Origin: Nocardia sp. BMG111209
GTDB lineage: Bacteria; Actinomycetota; Actinomycetes; Mycobacteriales; Mycobacteriaceae
Direction: 5' to 3'
Assembly (NCBI RefSeq): GCF_000381925.1
Contig: NZ_KB907307.1
Coordinates: forward strand, 1,674,001 to 1,738,000
DNA: 64,000 nucleotides
The position numbers and the translations under genes were made by a program. Positions within the stretch are counted from its first letter, which is position 1. Each line of letters opens with the position of its first letter. The notes beneath the pieces were generated by a model, which did not search any database, was not told where the DNA came from, and was given only the letters and a program-made list of their open reading frames with translations. This document shows, in pieces, positions 62,194 through 64,000 of the stretch.

Positions 62194-64000
62194 ATGAACC
62201 GCGTGATATCCGCCGCTGTGCCGGAACGGGCCGGCGAACTCACCGCCACCGCGGCCGGCGCACTGTCGGCCGCAGCCGCCCTGACCGCACTGGGAACCTC
62301 CGGCGACGGACTCACCGAACATGACGCGGCAGCGCGCCTGCGGCGGTACGGACCCAATGCGGTGCGGTCCCATCACGCCCGGCTGTTGCCGGTGTTGTTG
62401 CGGCAGTTGCGATCTCCGCTGCTGTTGCTGCTGCTGGGTACGGCGATCGTGTCCTTCTTCCTGGGCGAGCGCAGCGATGCGGTGGTGATCGGGGTCATCG
62501 TCGCCGTGTCGGTCGGTCTCGGTACCGTCAACGAATTCCGCGCCGAGCAGGCGGCCGAGGCACTGCACGACCGCATCCGGCATCAGGTGGTGGTGCTGCG
62601 CGACGGCGCCGCGCAGTCCGTCGACCTCACCGCGCTCGTACCCGGCGACATCGTCGAACTGCGTTCGGGTGAACTGATTCCCGCGGATCTCAGGCTGCTG
62701 GACGTGAACGGGCTGCAGTGCGACGAATCCGTCCTCACCGGCGAGGCGGTGCCGGTGACCAAGAATACGACGCCGGTACCGGGCGACACGGCGCTCGCCG
62801 ACCTGTCCTGTTGTGCGCTGATGGGGACGATCGTGGCCGGCGGCCACGGGCGCGGAGTCGTCGTCACCACCGGTACCCGCACCGAATTCGGGCGGATCGC
62901 CGCCGGTCTGGCGCAGCACATCCCGGAGACGGAGTTCCAGATCGGGCTGCGCCGCTTCTCGATGTTGCTGGTGCGGGTGGCCGCGATCCTCACCATCGGC
63001 ATCTTCGCGGTGAATCTGGTGCTGCACCGGCCGTTGCTCGACGCGTTGATGTTCTCGCTGGCCATCGCGGTCGGCATCTCACCGCAATTGTTGCCGGCGG
63101 TGGTCTCGACCAGTCTGGCCGCCGGGTCGCGCCTGCTGGCGAAACAGAAGGTTCTGGTGAAGAGGCTGGTCTGCATCGAGGACCTCGGGAACGTCGAGGT
63201 GCTGTTCACCGACAAGACCGGCACCCTGACCGAGGGCCGGATCGAATTCATGCGCACCGTGACACCGGACGAGACGGCCGGCGCCGAGATCGCAGCCCTC
63301 GGCATGGTCTGCACCGATGCGCTGATCCGCGACGGCGCGCTGGCCGGCGGCGACCCGTTGGACACGGCGTTGTGGACCGCGCCCGGGGCGCCGCGCGACG
63401 CGGCGGCCGGCTACACCCGCTCGGCGGTGCTGCCCTTCGATCACCTCCGGCGGCTGGTCTCGGTGCTCGTCGAGCGCGACGGCGTGTCACTGATCGTGAC
63501 GAAGGGCGCGCCGGAGGCGGTGCTGGCCCGCTGCGATCGGGTGCCGGAGTCGGTGCCCGCGATGCTGGCGGCGGAGTTCGCCGCCGGGCACCGCGTCGTG
63601 GCCGTCGCCACGCGCGTCGCGACGCCCGGCGCACGGCAGCTCACCGCCGCCGACGAAGCCGGGCTCGAATTCCGTGGCCTGCTGGTGTTTCTGGACCCGC
63701 CGAAGCAGACCGCGCGCGACGCGATCGCGCGCCTGGCCGATCTGGGTGTGGCGGTGAAGGTCGTCACCGGTGACCATCCCGCGGTGGCGGCGCGCGTGTG
63801 CGAGGAACTGGGCCTGCCACCCGGCCGGGCGCTGACCGGCGCCGACCTGGACTGGCTCGACGACCGGCAGCTGGCCGAGATACTGCCCGCGGCAACAATA
63901 TTCGCCCGGGTCAGTCCGGAACAGAAAGCCCGGATCGTCCGGGCGCAACGTGGTCTGCACGTCGATGTCGCATTCCTCGGCGACGGCGTCAACGACGCGC
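62194..64000 (+). CDS. MgtA-like P-type Mg2+ ATPase, cut by window end
   Basis: The first 602 codons of a P-type ATPase of the P3B/MgtA type. TGEA (in LTGEAVPVTK), the M4 segment GISPQLLPAVV (MgtA: LTPEMLP), phosphorylation DKTGT at residue 340, KGAPEAV, and finally GDGVND at the very last codons of the window are in order. ATG 62194 follows ggggagga with 7 bases. It is divergent from otsB1 and is the second cation pump in the island; the remaining about 260 residues lie beyond 64000. Confidence 0.9.
   Translation, partial: MNRVISAAVPERAGELTATAAGALSAAAALTALGTSGDGLTEHDAAARLRRYGPNAVRSHHARLLPVLLRQLRSPLLLLLLGTAIVSFFLGERSDAVVIGVIVAVSVGLGTVNEFRAEQAAEALHDRIRHQVVVLRDGAAQSVDLTALVPGDIVELRSGELIPADLRLLDVNGLQCDESVLTGEAVPVTKNTTPVPGDTALADLSCCALMGTIVAGGHGRGVVVTTGTRTEFGRIAAGLAQHIPETEFQIGLRRFSMLLVRVAAILTIGIFAVNLVLHRPLLDALMFSLAIAVGISPQLLPAVVSTSLAAGSRLLAKQKVLVKRLVCIEDLGNVEVLFTDKTGTLTEGRIEFMRTVTPDETAGAEIAALGMVCTDALIRDGALAGGDPLDTALWTAPGAPRDAAAGYTRSAVLPFDHLRRLVSVLVERDGVSLIVTKGAPEAVLARCDRVPESVPAMLAAEFAAGHRVVAVATRVATPGARQLTAADEAGLEFRGLLVFLDPPKQTARDAIARLADLGVAVKVVTGDHPAVAARVCEELGLPPGRALTGADLDWLDDRQLAEILPAATIFARVSPEQKARIVRAQRGLHVDVAFLGDGVNDA

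Noticed and set aside
62074..63027. Upstream extension of otsB1 to 1653 codons
   Set aside because: It is antisense to the mgtA-like gene, has no domain content, and ATG 62073 has a good ribosome site.

Overview
The window is high-GC DNA (roughly 70 percent) with densely packed genes, many 4-base ATGA/GTGA overlaps and frequent GTG starts. Gene content (LigC with its PrimPol partner, numerous TetR regulators, a FadE-type acyl-CoA dehydrogenase, an Rv2006-type OtsB1, an Rv0571c-type phosphoribosyltransferase-hydrolase) points to a mycolate actinomycete, most likely Nocardia or a close relative. The assignment is inferred from gene families, not from a marker gene. No rRNA, tRNA or CRISPR array was recognised.

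Region 1 (1-8.0 kb) is an unusual small-molecule-like cluster: a copper-chaperone-like HMA domain on an unknown protein, a Y4yA-type PLP decarboxylase and a cysteine-synthase/rhodanese fusion form one overlapping operon, followed by MgtC/SapB, a TetR regulator and a free-standing NRPS condensation domain. Region 2 (8.0-29.4 kb) is mostly housekeeping and efflux: a Na+/H+ antiporter with a ZnF-UBP tail, a RodA/FtsW protein, two MFS exporters separated by a perfect 20-bp terminator stem, an NfeD/SPFH/cold-shock group, LigC-PrimPolC, an acyl-CoA dehydrogenase operon, and a zinc-ribbon SDR divergent from a TetR gene with two matching palindromes between them. Around 25.8-27.1 kb two divergent genes have lost their 5' ends in what looks like one deletion.

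Region 3 (29.7-64 kb) resembles the mycobacterial DosR (dormancy/hypoxia) regulon: universal stress proteins, phosphoketolase, a PRTase-hydrolase, Hsp20, an HPF/RafH-like ribosome hibernation factor, a CtpF-like P-type ATPase, the three-domain OtsB1 protein and an MgtA-like ATPase. Four short GGGACC palindromes resembling the DosR box lie in front of key transcription units. A [NiFe]-hydrogenase locus in this island has been deleted to a scar (start of hypF joined to the last codons of the large subunit), leaving only the maturation protease. A complete nine-gene V/A-type ATPase operon sits in the middle with one of the best DosR-like boxes at its head. I regard a hypoxia-controlled V/A-type ATPase in this setting as the strongest candidate for an undescribed system here.

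The island also carries decay and transfer marks: an orphan VirB6/TrbL-like conjugation membrane protein, a PadR gene reduced in frame to 29 codons ahead of two intact DUF1048 genes, a broken secretory lipase, a GNAT remnant, and two transporter genes that have lost their stop codons and run antisense into their neighbours. How the pieces may work together is inference: under low oxygen or energy limitation a DosR-type regulator would switch on ion pumps, ribosome hibernation, chaperone, trehalose metabolism and USP genes. The regulator itself is not in this window.
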